Source of the DNA: Salinimicrobium sediminis
Lineage (GTDB): Bacteria; Bacteroidota; Bacteroidia; Flavobacteriales; Flavobacteriaceae
Direction of reading: 5' to 3'
NCBI RefSeq assembly: GCF_900215295.1
Contig: NZ_OCMF01000002.1
Location: 186,001 to 250,000, forward strand
DNA: 64,000 bases
Under the pieces are notes generated by a model. That model did no database searches and was not told where the DNA came from. It saw nothing but the letters and a program-made list of their open reading frames with translations. Positions 34,442-44,300 of this stretch are shown here, piece by piece; position 1 is the first letter of the stretch; each line of letters begins with the position of its first letter. The position numbers were made by a program, and so were the translations under genes.

Positions 34442-35770
34442 ATGAAGGTTTTAAAATTTGGAGGTACTTCGGTAGGTTCTGCGGAAAGTATCAGGAATGT
34501 AAGAAATATCATTGCAGCTCAAAGCGGCCGCAAGATCGTAGTAGTTTCGGCTATGTCCGGCGTTACAAACAGGCTGGTTGAAATTTCTGAAGCTGTGAGG
34601 ACCGGTAACACCAACAGCATTGATCAGCTAATGCTTGAGCTTAAGCTTAAGCACCTGCAACTTATAGAAGAGCTCCTGGAGTCTGAAAAAAACAAACGTG
34701 CTACCGAAAATTTATTCCTTGAGTTGTTTTGTGGCCTGGAAGAGGCCATAAAAGAGCAGCCGTTCAATGAAGCAGCTGTGATCACTTTTGGAGAAACTTT
34801 TCTTAGCCTCATATTTTCTGAATACCTCGAAGAAAAAGGCACTTCAAATACCCTTTTAGATGCAAAGGAATTCATGCAGGTTTCGAATGTGGAAAATCCT
34901 GAAATATCTACTGTTAGCAAACTTTTGAAAGCAGTTCTGCAAAGAGAAGTAACTTCAGAAGTTTATGTGACGCAGGGGTTTGTGAGAATAGATCGCAATA
35001 AGAACATAAGCACCCTTAAACGGGGTGGCAGTGATTATACCGCAACCATTATTGGAGCGGCGGTGAATGCCTCTGAAGTGCAGATCTGGACCGATATTGA
35101 CGGTTTTCATAATAATGATCCCAGATTCGTGGAAAATACCTCAGCTTTAACCCAGCTCACTTTTGAAGAGGCGGCAGAGCTGGCATATTTCGGTGCGAAG
35201 ATCCTGCATCCGCAAACCGTTTCTCCTGTGAAGGAAAGGAATATCCCTATATTTCTCAAAAATACCTTTACACCCGAAGCTATCGGGACTTGTATCTCAG
35301 ATCGTTATCACAGTAAAGGACTCAAAGCTATTTCGGCTAAAGACGGTATTACAGCCATCAAGATCAAGTCAAACCGAATGCTCATGGCTCACGGTTTCCT
35401 TAAAAAGATCTTTGATGTATTTGATAAACATGAGACTGCGATCGATATGATCACAACTTCAGAAATCGCTATTTCCCTTACCATTGATGACACCCGAAAC
35501 CTGGATAAGATCCTGTATGAACTTGATGAGTATGGAGAGATCACAGTAGATGCAAACCATAGTATTATTTGTGTGGTAGGAGAGGGTTTGATCGATGACA
35601 AAGACACCTGTAAACTTTTTACGCTCCTTAACGACCTGCCGGTAAGGATGATCTCCTATGGTGGCAGCAAGAACAATATCTCCCTGCTTGTCGATACCAA
35701 AAACAAAGTTCAGGCCTTACAGGAATTACATCAAAAATTTTTTGAACCTAAAATATTGACCGAAACCTAG
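34442..35770 (+). CDS. Aspartate kinase
   Basis: A 442-residue kinase. The nucleotide-binding KFGGTSVGSAES at the N-terminus and the aspartate-binding FGAKILHPQTV and RGGSDYTA motifs are clear; two ACT domains lie at about 310-440. It phosphorylates aspartate, the first step to lysine, threonine and methionine. It is monofunctional, since no homoserine dehydrogenase is fused. The gene lies divergent to the ACT-like protein. Feedback control by lysine or threonine is likely but cannot be assigned from sequence. Confidence 0.95.
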   Translation: MKVLKFGGTSVGSAESIRNVRNIIAAQSGRKIVVVSAMSGVTNRLVEISEAVRTGNTNSIDQLMLELKLKHLQLIEELLESEKNKRATENLFLELFCGLEEAIKEQPFNEAAVITFGETFLSLIFSEYLEEKGTSNTLLDAKEFMQVSNVENPEISTVSKLLKAVLQREVTSEVYVTQGFVRIDRNKNISTLKRGGSDYTATIIGAAVNASEVQIWTDIDGFHNNDPRFVENTSALTQLTFEEAAELAYFGAKILHPQTVSPVKERNIPIFLKNTFTPEAIGTCISDRYHSKGLKAISAKDGITAIKIKSNRMLMAHGFLKKIFDVFDKHETAIDMITTSEIAISLTIDDTRNLDKILYELDEYGEITVDANHSIICVVGEGLIDDKDTCKLFTLLNDLPVRMISYGGSKNNISLLVDTKNKVQALQELHQKFFEPKILTET

Positions 35771-35809
35771 TTGCTCAGCCTTTGAGTTGTTAGTTTATTT
35801 GTTTGGAGA

Positions 35810-35834
35810 GGATCGCCCGTATTACGGGCGATCC
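35810..35834. terminator. Terminator between aspartokinase and glycosyltransferase genes
   Basis: GGATCGCCCGT and ACGGGCGATCC pair across ATT with a T-rich tail on the plus strand. The right arm overlaps the last codons and stop of the minus-strand glycosyltransferase gene. Confidence 0.85.
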
Positions 35835-37066
35835 TTATTTTTAGCCTCTATGTACTTAGAAAGATATTTGGTGCTGGAAAGGCTGTGGTGCTGCAACATC
35901 TGTCCTGTAAAATTCGCCAGACGATGGACCTCAAGTTTTTCCTGGATTTGCTGAATTTTTCTTCGAAATTTCTCCTTATGTACTGCTTCTGAAAAATGCT
36001 CTCTTAAGATCCTGAAACCGTTTTGTTGTGCCTCCAGCCAAAGCTTTTCTTCTGAATATAATTTTATAGCAGCATCGGCAAATTTTTGTGGATCATCTTC
36101 CACAGAGCCACTCCACGGAAGATCCAGCGCCATTCCTTCTGCTCCCAATCTTGTGGTTACAGAAGGTGTCCCCACCTGCATGGCATCGGTGAATTTGCCT
36201 TTGATCCCTGCGCCAAACTGAAGCGGCGCAAGTAAAATTTTTGCTTTTTTTAATTCTCTCTTTGCAGATTCTGCCCTGCCATGAACCAAAAAACCTTCCC
36301 TTTCATTGTGCAGTTGCAGGATCTGCTGCGGAATATAGGCTCCATAGATGTGTATTTTAGCATCTTTTATTTTTTCTCTAATCAGTGGCCAGAATTCCCT
36401 TTTAAGACGCAAAACCGCATCTTTATTTGGTTCATGCAAAAAATTCCCGATGCTGATGAAATCTTTTCTTGAATTGAAGGCCGGTAGATCTCCATTTTCA
36501 GCTTCAGATGGAGTAGGAAGCATGAATGGCAAATAAAATAAAAGTTCTTCGGGAACTTTAAAAGTTGATTGCAGGAGCTGCATTTCAGCTTCAGAAATAA
36601 TTAGGCTTAAGTCACAGCGGTAAATACTGGCGATCTCCCTCTTCGCAGTATCTGAAAAGAGTAGAGGGAGTGCTACTTCAGCTCCTAACTTTACCGCTTC
36701 CTGCCTCGCCTTGCGGTAAAAGTGCAGATCTTCGGTGTCCAGAATTCTTAGGGCTTCCGGAATAACTTCAGCAACTCTCCACCCGAATTGTTCCTCAATC
36801 ATGAACCTGTCAAAAATGACAATTTCAGGAGAGATCTTTTTCAGAAAAACATCGAAACTTGCATTATTGAGTTCGATCTTTTCCGCAGCAATTCCAAGAG
36901 TAGGAAGATCCGCCATAAAATCGGTCTTTTTGGCGGTAGTTGCAAAGGTGACAGAAAAACCTTCAGCAAGAAAGAACTCCAGTAGCTGCATCATTCTTGC
37001 ACCGGCGGCCGATGATCCTGGTTCGGGCCATACATAACCTATAACTAAAAGCTTCCTTTGGGACAT
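35822..37066 (-). CDS. GT4-type glycosyltransferase
   Basis: A 414-residue GT-B protein. The N-terminal half opens with LLVIGYVWPEPGSSAAGARMMQLL; the C-terminal half has SIGNFLHEPNKDAVLRL, ILLAPLQFGAGIKGKFTDAM and a nucleotide-sugar-binding GTPSVTTRLGAEGM, typical of family GT4. Probably cytoplasmic; the acceptor is unknown. No other glycan genes accompany it. The last codons contribute to the terminator of the convergent aspartokinase gene. Confidence 0.85.
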   Translation of the reverse strand: MSQRKLLVIGYVWPEPGSSAAGARMMQLLEFFLAEGFSVTFATTAKKTDFMADLPTLGIAAEKIELNNASFDVFLKKISPEIVIFDRFMIEEQFGWRVAEVIPEALRILDTEDLHFYRKARQEAVKLGAEVALPLLFSDTAKREIASIYRCDLSLIISEAEMQLLQSTFKVPEELLFYLPFMLPTPSEAENGDLPAFNSRKDFISIGNFLHEPNKDAVLRLKREFWPLIREKIKDAKIHIYGAYIPQQILQLHNEREGFLVHGRAESAKRELKKAKILLAPLQFGAGIKGKFTDAMQVGTPSVTTRLGAEGMALDLPWSGSVEDDPQKFADAAIKLYSEEKLWLEAQQNGFRILREHFSEAVHKEKFRRKIQQIQEKLEVHRLANFTGQMLQHHSLSSTKYLSKYIEAKNKDRP

Positions 37067-37141
37067 GCTCCAAAATTAACAGGTTTTGTTAGACTTTTTG
37101 AATTGTGCGGGTAATTTGTGACCTTTAAGAAAAACAAAGCT

Positions 37142-37654
37142 ATGAGTCGCGGATTTGTTAAGGAAGAAGACCAGGAAGAGGCACCGTTCATTCCGCCACG
37201 GGCTTCATTGCCGGCAGGAGTGACCAATTATGTTACTCCGCAGGGACACAGGCAGCTGCTGCAGGAACGGGAAACGCTGGAAGAGCAGCGAAAGGATCTG
37301 GACATTACCAGCGATAAAGATAAACGGCATGCAACGGCAGTGATTGATGGAAAACTGAACCTGCTTAACGAACGAATTGCCTCGGCGAGGATCCTAGATC
37401 CCAAAGAGCAGGCACAGGACGAGGTAAGGTTTGGAGCGATCGTTACTTTTAAATTCCTTACCGGAAACCAAAAAGGGCAGGTTCAGACTTTTGAAATTGT
37501 AGGAGTAGATGAAGCAAATATTAAGGCGCGAAAAATAGCATTTTTGGCACCTCTTGCAAAAGCGCTTACGGGCGGTAAAATTGGTGATGTGGTAAAAGTA
37601 ATGATGGGCGGTGCTCTACAGGAGCTGGAAATATTGAACATTAGCTACGAATGA
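37142..37654 (+). CDS. GreB-like transcription elongation factor
   Basis: About 170 residues. The N-terminus MSRGFVKEEDQEEAPFIPPRASLPAG is an extension specific to the Bacteroidota GreAB type. A coiled-coil with LLQERETLEEQRKDL follows, and the C-terminal domain (ARILDPKEQAQDEVRFGAIVTF to GEVVKV-like GDVVKVMMGG) is the FKBP-like Gre fold. It rescues backtracked RNA polymerase through stimulated transcript cleavage. An in-frame start at 37118 was rejected as it adds eight residues ahead of the conserved MSRGF. The stop overlaps the next gene's ATG (ATGA). Confidence 0.9.
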   Translation: MSRGFVKEEDQEEAPFIPPRASLPAGVTNYVTPQGHRQLLQERETLEEQRKDLDITSDKDKRHATAVIDGKLNLLNERIASARILDPKEQAQDEVRFGAIVTFKFLTGNQKGQVQTFEIVGVDEANIKARKIAFLAPLAKALTGGKIGDVVKVMMGGALQELEILNISYE

Positions 37655-39561
37655 GGCGGCAGCAGGTTTATATAGTCATGGGTGTCTCAGGCGTGGGAAA
37701 GACCACCATTGGAAAGCTGCTGGCAAAGCAGTTCAAAATTCCTTTTTTTGACGCCGATGATTTTCATCCCTTACCCAATGTGGAAAAAATGAAGGCGGGA
37801 ATTCCGTTAAACGATGATGACAGGCATGAATGGCTGGAGAATCTTGAAATAAAAATTCGGGAATGGCAAAAAGCCGGAGGTGCTGTCTTGGCATGTTCGG
37901 CTTTAAAGGAGAAATACCGTAAACAGTTGCAAAGCCTTCCTCAGGAACATATTACCTGGATCTTTTTACATTCAGAATTTGAGGTGATCCACGGACGAAT
38001 TGCCAATAGAGAAAACCACTACTTCAAACCTGAGCTGCTTCAATCTCAGTATGACGCTCTGGAACTGCCATCCTATGGAATTCATATAGATGTAGATCAA
38101 TCTCCTGATGAAATAATGAACGAAATTATGGATAAGATAAAAAGTAAGTCAGAAATAGGGCTTTTAGGTTTGGGGGTGATGGGAAAAAGTCTGGCGCTCA
38201 ATCTGGCTTCAAAGGCTTATAAAGTCTCTGTCTACAACCGACATGTGGAAGAAAGAGAAGTAGATGTAGCAAAGAAATTTGTTATTGAAAATCCTGAATT
38301 GACTTTTCTGGGATTTGATGATTTAAAAGCTTTTGTCGAAAGCCTGAAGCGGCCAAGAAATATCCTGTTAATGGTAAACGCCGGAAAGGTAGTGGATTTC
38401 GTTATCGACGATCTTTTTCCTTTTCTTGAGGAAGGTGATCTCATTATTGATGGTGGAAATTCACATTATAAAGACACCATAAGAAGAGAAAGGGAATTAA
38501 GGGAAAAAGGAATTCTTTTCATGGGCGCCGGAATTTCAGGCGGGGAAGAAGGTGCCAGGAAAGGTCCTTCCATAATGCCCGGCGGCCCGGAAAGTTCTTA
38601 TGAAAGGGTAGGGCAGATATTGGAAAAGATTGCAGCCAGGGATAAAAACGGAAATCCCTGCTGTACCTATGTGGGGCCCGATGGAGCTGGACATTTCGTG
38701 AAGATGGTTCATAACGGGATCGAATACGGGGAAATGCAGCTCATTGCAGAAACCTATCATCTGCTAAGATTCCATTCCGGTGTAAACCCTGAAGAAATTG
38801 CTGCTCTTTTTGAAAATTGGAACAGGGAAATGCAGAGTTATTTGCTTGAAATTTCCGTCGATATTCTGCGGAAGAAAGAAAATGGTGATTTATTGCTTGA
38901 TAAAATTTTGGATGCCGCCAAACAAAAGGGAACCGGGGGTTGGTCCACCAATGCAGCTTTGGAACTTGGCGTACCGCTGGATACAATAAGTGCTGCAGTA
39001 ATGGCAAGAAATATTTCCGGAATGAAGGAAGAGAGAATTGCTGCAGCTAGAAAGTATATTTTCCAATCTCCAGAAAAAGAAAAAACAGAACTGCCTCGAA
39101 ATATCCTTTTTGAGGCCTTTAAAGCGACAGCTATAATTAACCACGCAATAGGATTCGATCTGTTAACAGCGGCTTCAAAAGAATATAACTGGAATTTAAA
39201 TCTTTCAGAAATTGCGAGGACCTGGACCAATGGCTGCATTATAAGGAGTCAACTGATGGAGGATCTGGTAGAAAAATTCAGAGATCATCAGGGACATCTT
39301 TTAATGAATGAAGAAATTGTGAGAGAGATAAAGAGTATTCGGGAAGCACTTTCAGCTGTAGTAGGATCAGTTTTAAAAGCAGGATTCCCGATGCCCGTGA
39401 TGAGTGCCGCTGCAAATTATCTGCTTAGTTTCACTGCGGAGCAATCTTCGGCCAATATGATACAGGCGCAGCGGGATTATTTTGGGGCCCATATGTATGA
39501 AAGAACAGATAAGCCGCGGGGAGATTTTTTTCATACGGAGTGGTCCGGGGAGCAGGAGTAA
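37651..39561 (+). CDS. Fused gluconokinase and 6-phosphogluconate dehydrogenase
   Basis: A 636-residue protein of two enzymes. Residues 1-160 match GntK-type gluconokinase, with Walker A GVSGVGKTT (11-19) and DDRHEWL and CSALKEKYR motifs. Residues 168-636 match 6-phosphogluconate dehydrogenase, with Rossmann GLLGLGVMG (170-178), DGGNSHY, ISGGEEGARKGPS, HNGIEYG and an RAQRDYFGAHMYER-like end. One polypeptide would turn gluconate into 6-phosphogluconate and then to ribulose 5-phosphate. No stop or frameshift lies at the junction. Coupled to the Gre gene by an ATGA overlap. Confidence 0.93.
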   Translation: MRRQQVYIVMGVSGVGKTTIGKLLAKQFKIPFFDADDFHPLPNVEKMKAGIPLNDDDRHEWLENLEIKIREWQKAGGAVLACSALKEKYRKQLQSLPQEHITWIFLHSEFEVIHGRIANRENHYFKPELLQSQYDALELPSYGIHIDVDQSPDEIMNEIMDKIKSKSEIGLLGLGVMGKSLALNLASKAYKVSVYNRHVEEREVDVAKKFVIENPELTFLGFDDLKAFVESLKRPRNILLMVNAGKVVDFVIDDLFPFLEEGDLIIDGGNSHYKDTIRRERELREKGILFMGAGISGGEEGARKGPSIMPGGPESSYERVGQILEKIAARDKNGNPCCTYVGPDGAGHFVKMVHNGIEYGEMQLIAETYHLLRFHSGVNPEEIAALFENWNREMQSYLLEISVDILRKKENGDLLLDKILDAAKQKGTGGWSTNAALELGVPLDTISAAVMARNISGMKEERIAAARKYIFQSPEKEKTELPRNILFEAFKATAIINHAIGFDLLTAASKEYNWNLNLSEIARTWTNGCIIRSQLMEDLVEKFRDHQGHLLMNEEIVREIKSIREALSAVVGSVLKAGFPMPVMSAAANYLLSFTAEQSSANMIQAQRDYFGAHMYERTDKPRGDFFHTEWSGEQE

Positions 39562-39648
39562 ATTTTCAATAGTAAAGACTGAAAAAAAATCAGATCTTTC
39601 CGTTCTAACACCAAACATAGAATTCCGTTTCAAATTTAAATTACAAGT

Positions 39649-40065
39649 ATGAAAAACACCTACACTACAAATTTGAACCTTTCCCAGATAGATCTGGGTT
39701 TATTGTTTCTTAGAATAGGAGCCGGAGGCTTAATGCTCACCCATGGTACTCCAAAACTTTTTAACCTTTTTGGAAGTGAAGAAATAGTTTTTGCAGATCC
39801 TTTTGGATTGGGAGAGGGAAATACCCTGGCACTTGCAGTGTTTGCAGAATTCATTTGCTCTATCCTGGTAATCCTGGGTCTTGGGACAAGACTCGCAGTG
39901 ATTCCCTTAATACTAACTATGTTAACAGCTGCTCTCATAATTCATGCGGCAGATCCCTTTCAGCGTAAAGAAATGGCAATTATATACCTCCTGATCTTTA
40001 CCGTGCTGCTCGTCACAGGAGCCGGAAAGCATTCCCTTGATTATTATTGGCTAAAGAGAAAGTAA
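39649..40065 (+). CDS. DoxX-family membrane protein
   Basis: A 138-residue protein with four hydrophobic segments, matching DoxX/SURF4-like proteins: LGLLFLRIGAGGLMLTHGTPKLF, FAEFICSILVILGLGTRLA, ALIIHAADPF, IYLLIFTVLLVTGAGKHSLD. The role in bacteria is mostly unknown, with proposed links to redox or quinone chemistry. It follows the fusion gene by 87 bases on the same strand and ends before a terminator. Confidence 0.85.
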   Translation: MKNTYTTNLNLSQIDLGLLFLRIGAGGLMLTHGTPKLFNLFGSEEIVFADPFGLGEGNTLALAVFAEFICSILVILGLGTRLAVIPLILTMLTAALIIHAADPFQRKEMAIIYLLIFTVLLVTGAGKHSLDYYWLKRK

Positions 40066-40084
40066 CAAATAAAGTCATAGAAAA

Positions 40085-40116
40085 AAAAAGGCTGCCCAAT
40101 TGAGCAGCCTTTTTTG
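40085..40116. terminator. Bidirectional terminator between doxX-like and ompA-like genes
   Basis: AAAAAGGCTGC pairs with GCAGCCTTTTT across CCAATTGA, followed by T residues. It lies between convergent genes. Confidence 0.92.
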
Positions 40117-40134
40117 TTCAGCAAGATTTCTTGC

Positions 40135-40998
40135 TTAGTTATTGGTTTGGTCTACAGGTTGTGCAGCGGCATTGTTTTCAGAGTCAAGAAGTGCAAGGAA
40201 CTTATCAAGATTTGGCAGGATAACGATCCTGGTTCTTCTGTTAAGCGCTCTGTTCTCTCTGGTATCATTTTCGGCTACTGGTTTGTAGCTGCTACGTCCT
40301 GCTGCGATCAATTTTTCAGGATCTACTCCAAATCGGTCTTGAAGTAATCTTACAATGGCAGTTGATCTTCTTACACTTAATTCCCAGTTATCCTGGATAT
40401 AAGATCCTTCCACCATAGTTTGAGAATCTGTGTGTCCTTCAACCATAACTTCCATAGAAGGTTCAGAATTGATCACTTCTGCAAGCTTCTCCAGTAATGG
40501 ATAAGCATCTCTGCTTACACGGTGGCTTCCGCTTCTAAAAAGAAGTTTATCGGAAACATTGATCATCACAACCGTTTTGTCAACAGTGATCTCAACGTCC
40601 TCAGAAGTGCCACTGCTAATCTGGCTTTCAAGATTATGAGCTACTGCAAGGTTGATGGAATCTTCAAGAGTTTCAGCTCCCGCAAGTTTTTCCGGATCTA
40701 CATTGCGCAGGGTTTCTCTCATCTTTTGCTTATTAGCATTAGACATTGCAGTAAGATCATTCATTTCGAGTTTTTGATCATTTTCCTCTGTAAGAGAATT
40801 GATCTTAGCATTATAATCTGCTACTCGAGCTTCAATCGCATTTAATCTTTGTTCCAGCTCCTCCTTTTCTACCTGAGTTTGCTGAAGATTACTTCTCGTG
40901 TTGTTGTAATCCTCTTCCAGGGCTACATATTTTTTCTTGGAAACACAAGAAGTTAACATTGTTGCTGCTACTACCGTAACGGTAAGTATTCTTTTCAT
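40135..40998 (-). CDS. OmpA-family lipoprotein
   Basis: About 287 residues from the ATG at 40996-40998, chosen because it starts a lipoprotein signal (TMLTSC, Cys18). A coiled coil follows (about 25-75, LEEDYNNTRSNLQQTQVEK and so on), then an OmpA C-terminal peptidoglycan-binding domain with LLFRSGSHRV, VEGHTDSQ, NWELSVRRS, RSSYKPVAEN and NRALNRRTRI. It should anchor the outer membrane to peptidoglycan. An upstream extension to 41043 lacks a signal. Confidence 0.88.
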   Translation of the reverse strand: MKRILTVTVVAATMLTSCVSKKKYVALEEDYNNTRSNLQQTQVEKEELEQRLNAIEARVADYNAKINSLTEENDQKLEMNDLTAMSNANKQKMRETLRNVDPEKLAGAETLEDSINLAVAHNLESQISSGTSEDVEITVDKTVVMINVSDKLLFRSGSHRVSRDAYPLLEKLAEVINSEPSMEVMVEGHTDSQTMVEGSYIQDNWELSVRRSTAIVRLLQDRFGVDPEKLIAAGRSSYKPVAENDTRENRALNRRTRIVILPNLDKFLALLDSENNAAAQPVDQTNN

Positions 40999-41317
40999 AA
41001 TTTCTGATTTTTGTTCTAATGTGCATTTTAATTTTCTGAACATTACAACGGGTTATGCGATTCGAAATTATACAAAAGGCATTTTTGCTTCCGCAATTTT
41101 AACGTAAGATTATTAATTGAATTGAGCTGTTCCTAAAGTATTCCTAATTTAATGGTTCCTGCCGGCGAAATTTTTATCTTTTTCCTGATTATAGCCAAAA
41201 ACTGAAGCCCATTAAATACCATTTTAGGCAAGCATTTGTTTAACAGGGATTTATCACAGGATCTCCTGCTGAAGTGGGTTGAATAAAATATATTAGGAGA
41301 AGAGATCATTACTACCA

Positions 41318-44300
41318 TTGGAAGAAAAAAAGAAGAAGAAGGAAAAGAAAAAGAAAGGATCGGGCTTAAAGTTATTTTTCAAGATCTTGCTCGGGATCCT
41401 GATCTTTATTTTTCTGTTGATATTATTCGTCCGCAGTCCCTGGGGCCAAAATATCATTGTAGATAAACTGGTCTCCTACATCAGCAACAAAACCAATACA
41501 GTTGTAGAAGTCGATAGGTTATTTATCACTTTTGGAGGGGATATAAGCTTGGAGGGACTTTACATGGAGGATAAAGAAGGGGATACTTTAATATACTCCC
41601 GGAGTTTGGAAGCAGATATTCCACTCTTACCTATCATTCGTGGGCAGGGTTTCAGGATCAACAGCCTGGACTGGGAAGGGGGAAGAGCCAATATTAAAAG
41701 GCAGGACACCATTGAAGGTTTTAATTACCAATTTCTCATGGATGCCTTTGCAACTGCAGACTCTACAGCAACTACTACACCAGCAGATACTACTGCAGCT
41801 CCCATGGAATTCTCTCTCGGGGATATTGATATAAAAGATCTAAGGCTTAACTATGACGATGGCTACCTGGGCATAAGCAGCTATTTTAATGTGGGGCATT
41901 TAATGGTGGAGATGCAGGAATTTGGGTTGGATAGTATGGAGTTTGCCGCCGGGGATGCCCTCATTGAAGAAACAATGTTCAGGTATGCCCAAACCAAACC
42001 CGCTCCCCCTTCGGAAGGAGAAGAAGTACCTCTTCCCAAGTTTTCCATAGAAAATCTTGAGGTGAACCGGGTCACAGGCACCTATCAATCGGTACCTGAT
42101 GGTATTCTTGCCGATGTTGATATAGCCAACCTGCTCCTGGAACTTCCCGAAGCCAATCTTGAAGGCACCTCTTTAGTGGTTGACCGCCTTGATCTTAGAA
42201 ACTCCAATATTACCCTAAAGACTTCCCCAACTTCTTCACCTGTGCAGGATACTAACACCGTAGCTTCTGCTTCTGAAGGTTTTCAATGGCCTCTTTGGAC
42301 AGTGAAAACTAAGAATATTGATCTGCAAAATATCGGTTTTAAATACCTGGTCAACGGGAAGGAACCTACCCGGGGAACTTTTAATGCTGAAGCTTTGGTT
42401 TTACAGGATTTAGATCTGAATATGCCCGCTCTTGTACTTGCCGACGAAATTCTCGAAGCGAAGGTGAAAAAATTAAATTTTGAAGAAGCCTCCGGTTTAT
42501 TTTTAAAAGAATCAAATTTTGCCCTTTTAGTGACCGAAGAAAAAATGCAGTTGCAGGATCTCGTGGTACAGCTCAACGGCAATAGGATAGAGGGAAACCT
42601 GGTGGTAAACTATAATTCCCTGGATCAGTTTTTAGAAAACCCCGAAAATGCAACTGTAGATCTTAACCTGCCCACCTTCAATCTGGACCTGCAGGAGATC
42701 TACCGCTTTCAACCGGACCTGAGGCAAAATCAATATTTTGCTGTCCTTGCCAAAAAAGGTGTATCAGGTTCGCTTTCTGCTGAAGGAAGACTGGCAGCAG
42801 TACAGATTGAAAACGCTAATATTAATTGGGGTGCGAATACTTCTCTTTCAGCCAACGGTACCATTTTTAATGCGACAGATCCCGATGCTTTAAGATTCGA
42901 TCTTCCCCGGGTGCGATTCAATTCTGCAGGGGGAGATTTAAAAGCTTTTGTGGAGGAAGATAGCCTCGGCATCAGGATTCCCGATAATTTGAACCTTGTT
43001 GGCAGCTTCAGCGGGACACCAGAAAATATTTCCGCAGATGCTGTGCTGGAATCTTCCGCAGGAAAAATTGATGTGGAAGGTAGCTTTACCAGTTCACCCG
43101 GCATAGCTTTTAATGCAGACCTGCAGGTAACAAGTTTGCAGGTAGGTCAAATCCTTCAGAATAAAGCCCTGGGACCTTTGAGTTTAAATATACAGGCTTC
43201 GGGTAGTGGCGGGGACGTAAATTCCCTCGACGCAGTAGTGGAAGGGACTATTGATACGCTAACCTACAACAATTATAAGTTTAACAATATTGCCCTTAAA
43301 GCCCAACTGGAAGACGGAAAAGGCTTTGCCAATATTGACTATAAGGACAAAAACCTTAATATGGAATTTGAAAGTTTCGTGCAACTGGATTCCATAGCAC
43401 CCGAGATCGCCCTGAATCTAAACATTATTGGGGCCGATCTGCATGCCCTGGGCCTTTCCCTGAACCCGGTGAACACGGCAATGGAGATCAAAGGTAATTT
43501 CAAGGGAAATCTTGAAAATTTTGATGCAACTGCAGTAGTTTCAGATGGGGTTTTTGTGTATGCAAATGAATCATATCTGCTTGGAGATGTCGATATCCTG
43601 ACTCATGTAAGACCGGACACTACTTCCCTTGCTATTCAAAACCGCATGCTGGACCTTAGGCTGAATTCCAATACAGATCCAAATAATTTCATTAATGCCC
43701 TTAATCGCCACTATCAAAGTTATTTTACAACTGTTGAGACCATTGACACTGTAGCGAATCCTGTGAACCTGGATCTTCGTGCACAGGTAAGCCCTTCTCC
43801 AATTCTGGAAGAAGTGTTTTTGCCTAGCCTGGAAGCTTTTGATACTATAAATGTGCAGGTAGATTTCCGGGAACGGGAAAAAACCCTGGTAGGGAATGTA
43901 AGCCTGCCTTTTATTAAAGCTTATGGAACAGAAATAGACAGCCTGCAATTTAGATTGGATTCTAATCCTGAAGAATTGGTTTTTGATTTCGGACTCCAAA
44001 GTTTGGACGCGGGTCCATTAGCTATAAAAGAAACCTTGATGGAAGGAAGACTGGTTGATGAAGAACTAAACCTTAGCTTTATTTCAAATTATGAAGGGGA
44101 GCCTTTATTGGCACTTAATTCAAAGATCACAAAAAATGAAGACGTTGTGAGGATACACCTGGAACAGGATAGCCTTATTCTTAATTCAAATTCCTGGCAA
44201 ATCGATCCTCAAAACGAGATCCTGGTCGGGGAAGATTTTTATACCTTCAACGAATTCAGGTTAAGCAGAAATAATCAGCAATTAAGGATAAGCAATGAAG

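Noticed and set aside
41330-41370. Purine-rich tract at the tamB start as a possible repeat element
   Set aside because: It is explained by Lys and Glu codons of the N-terminus.
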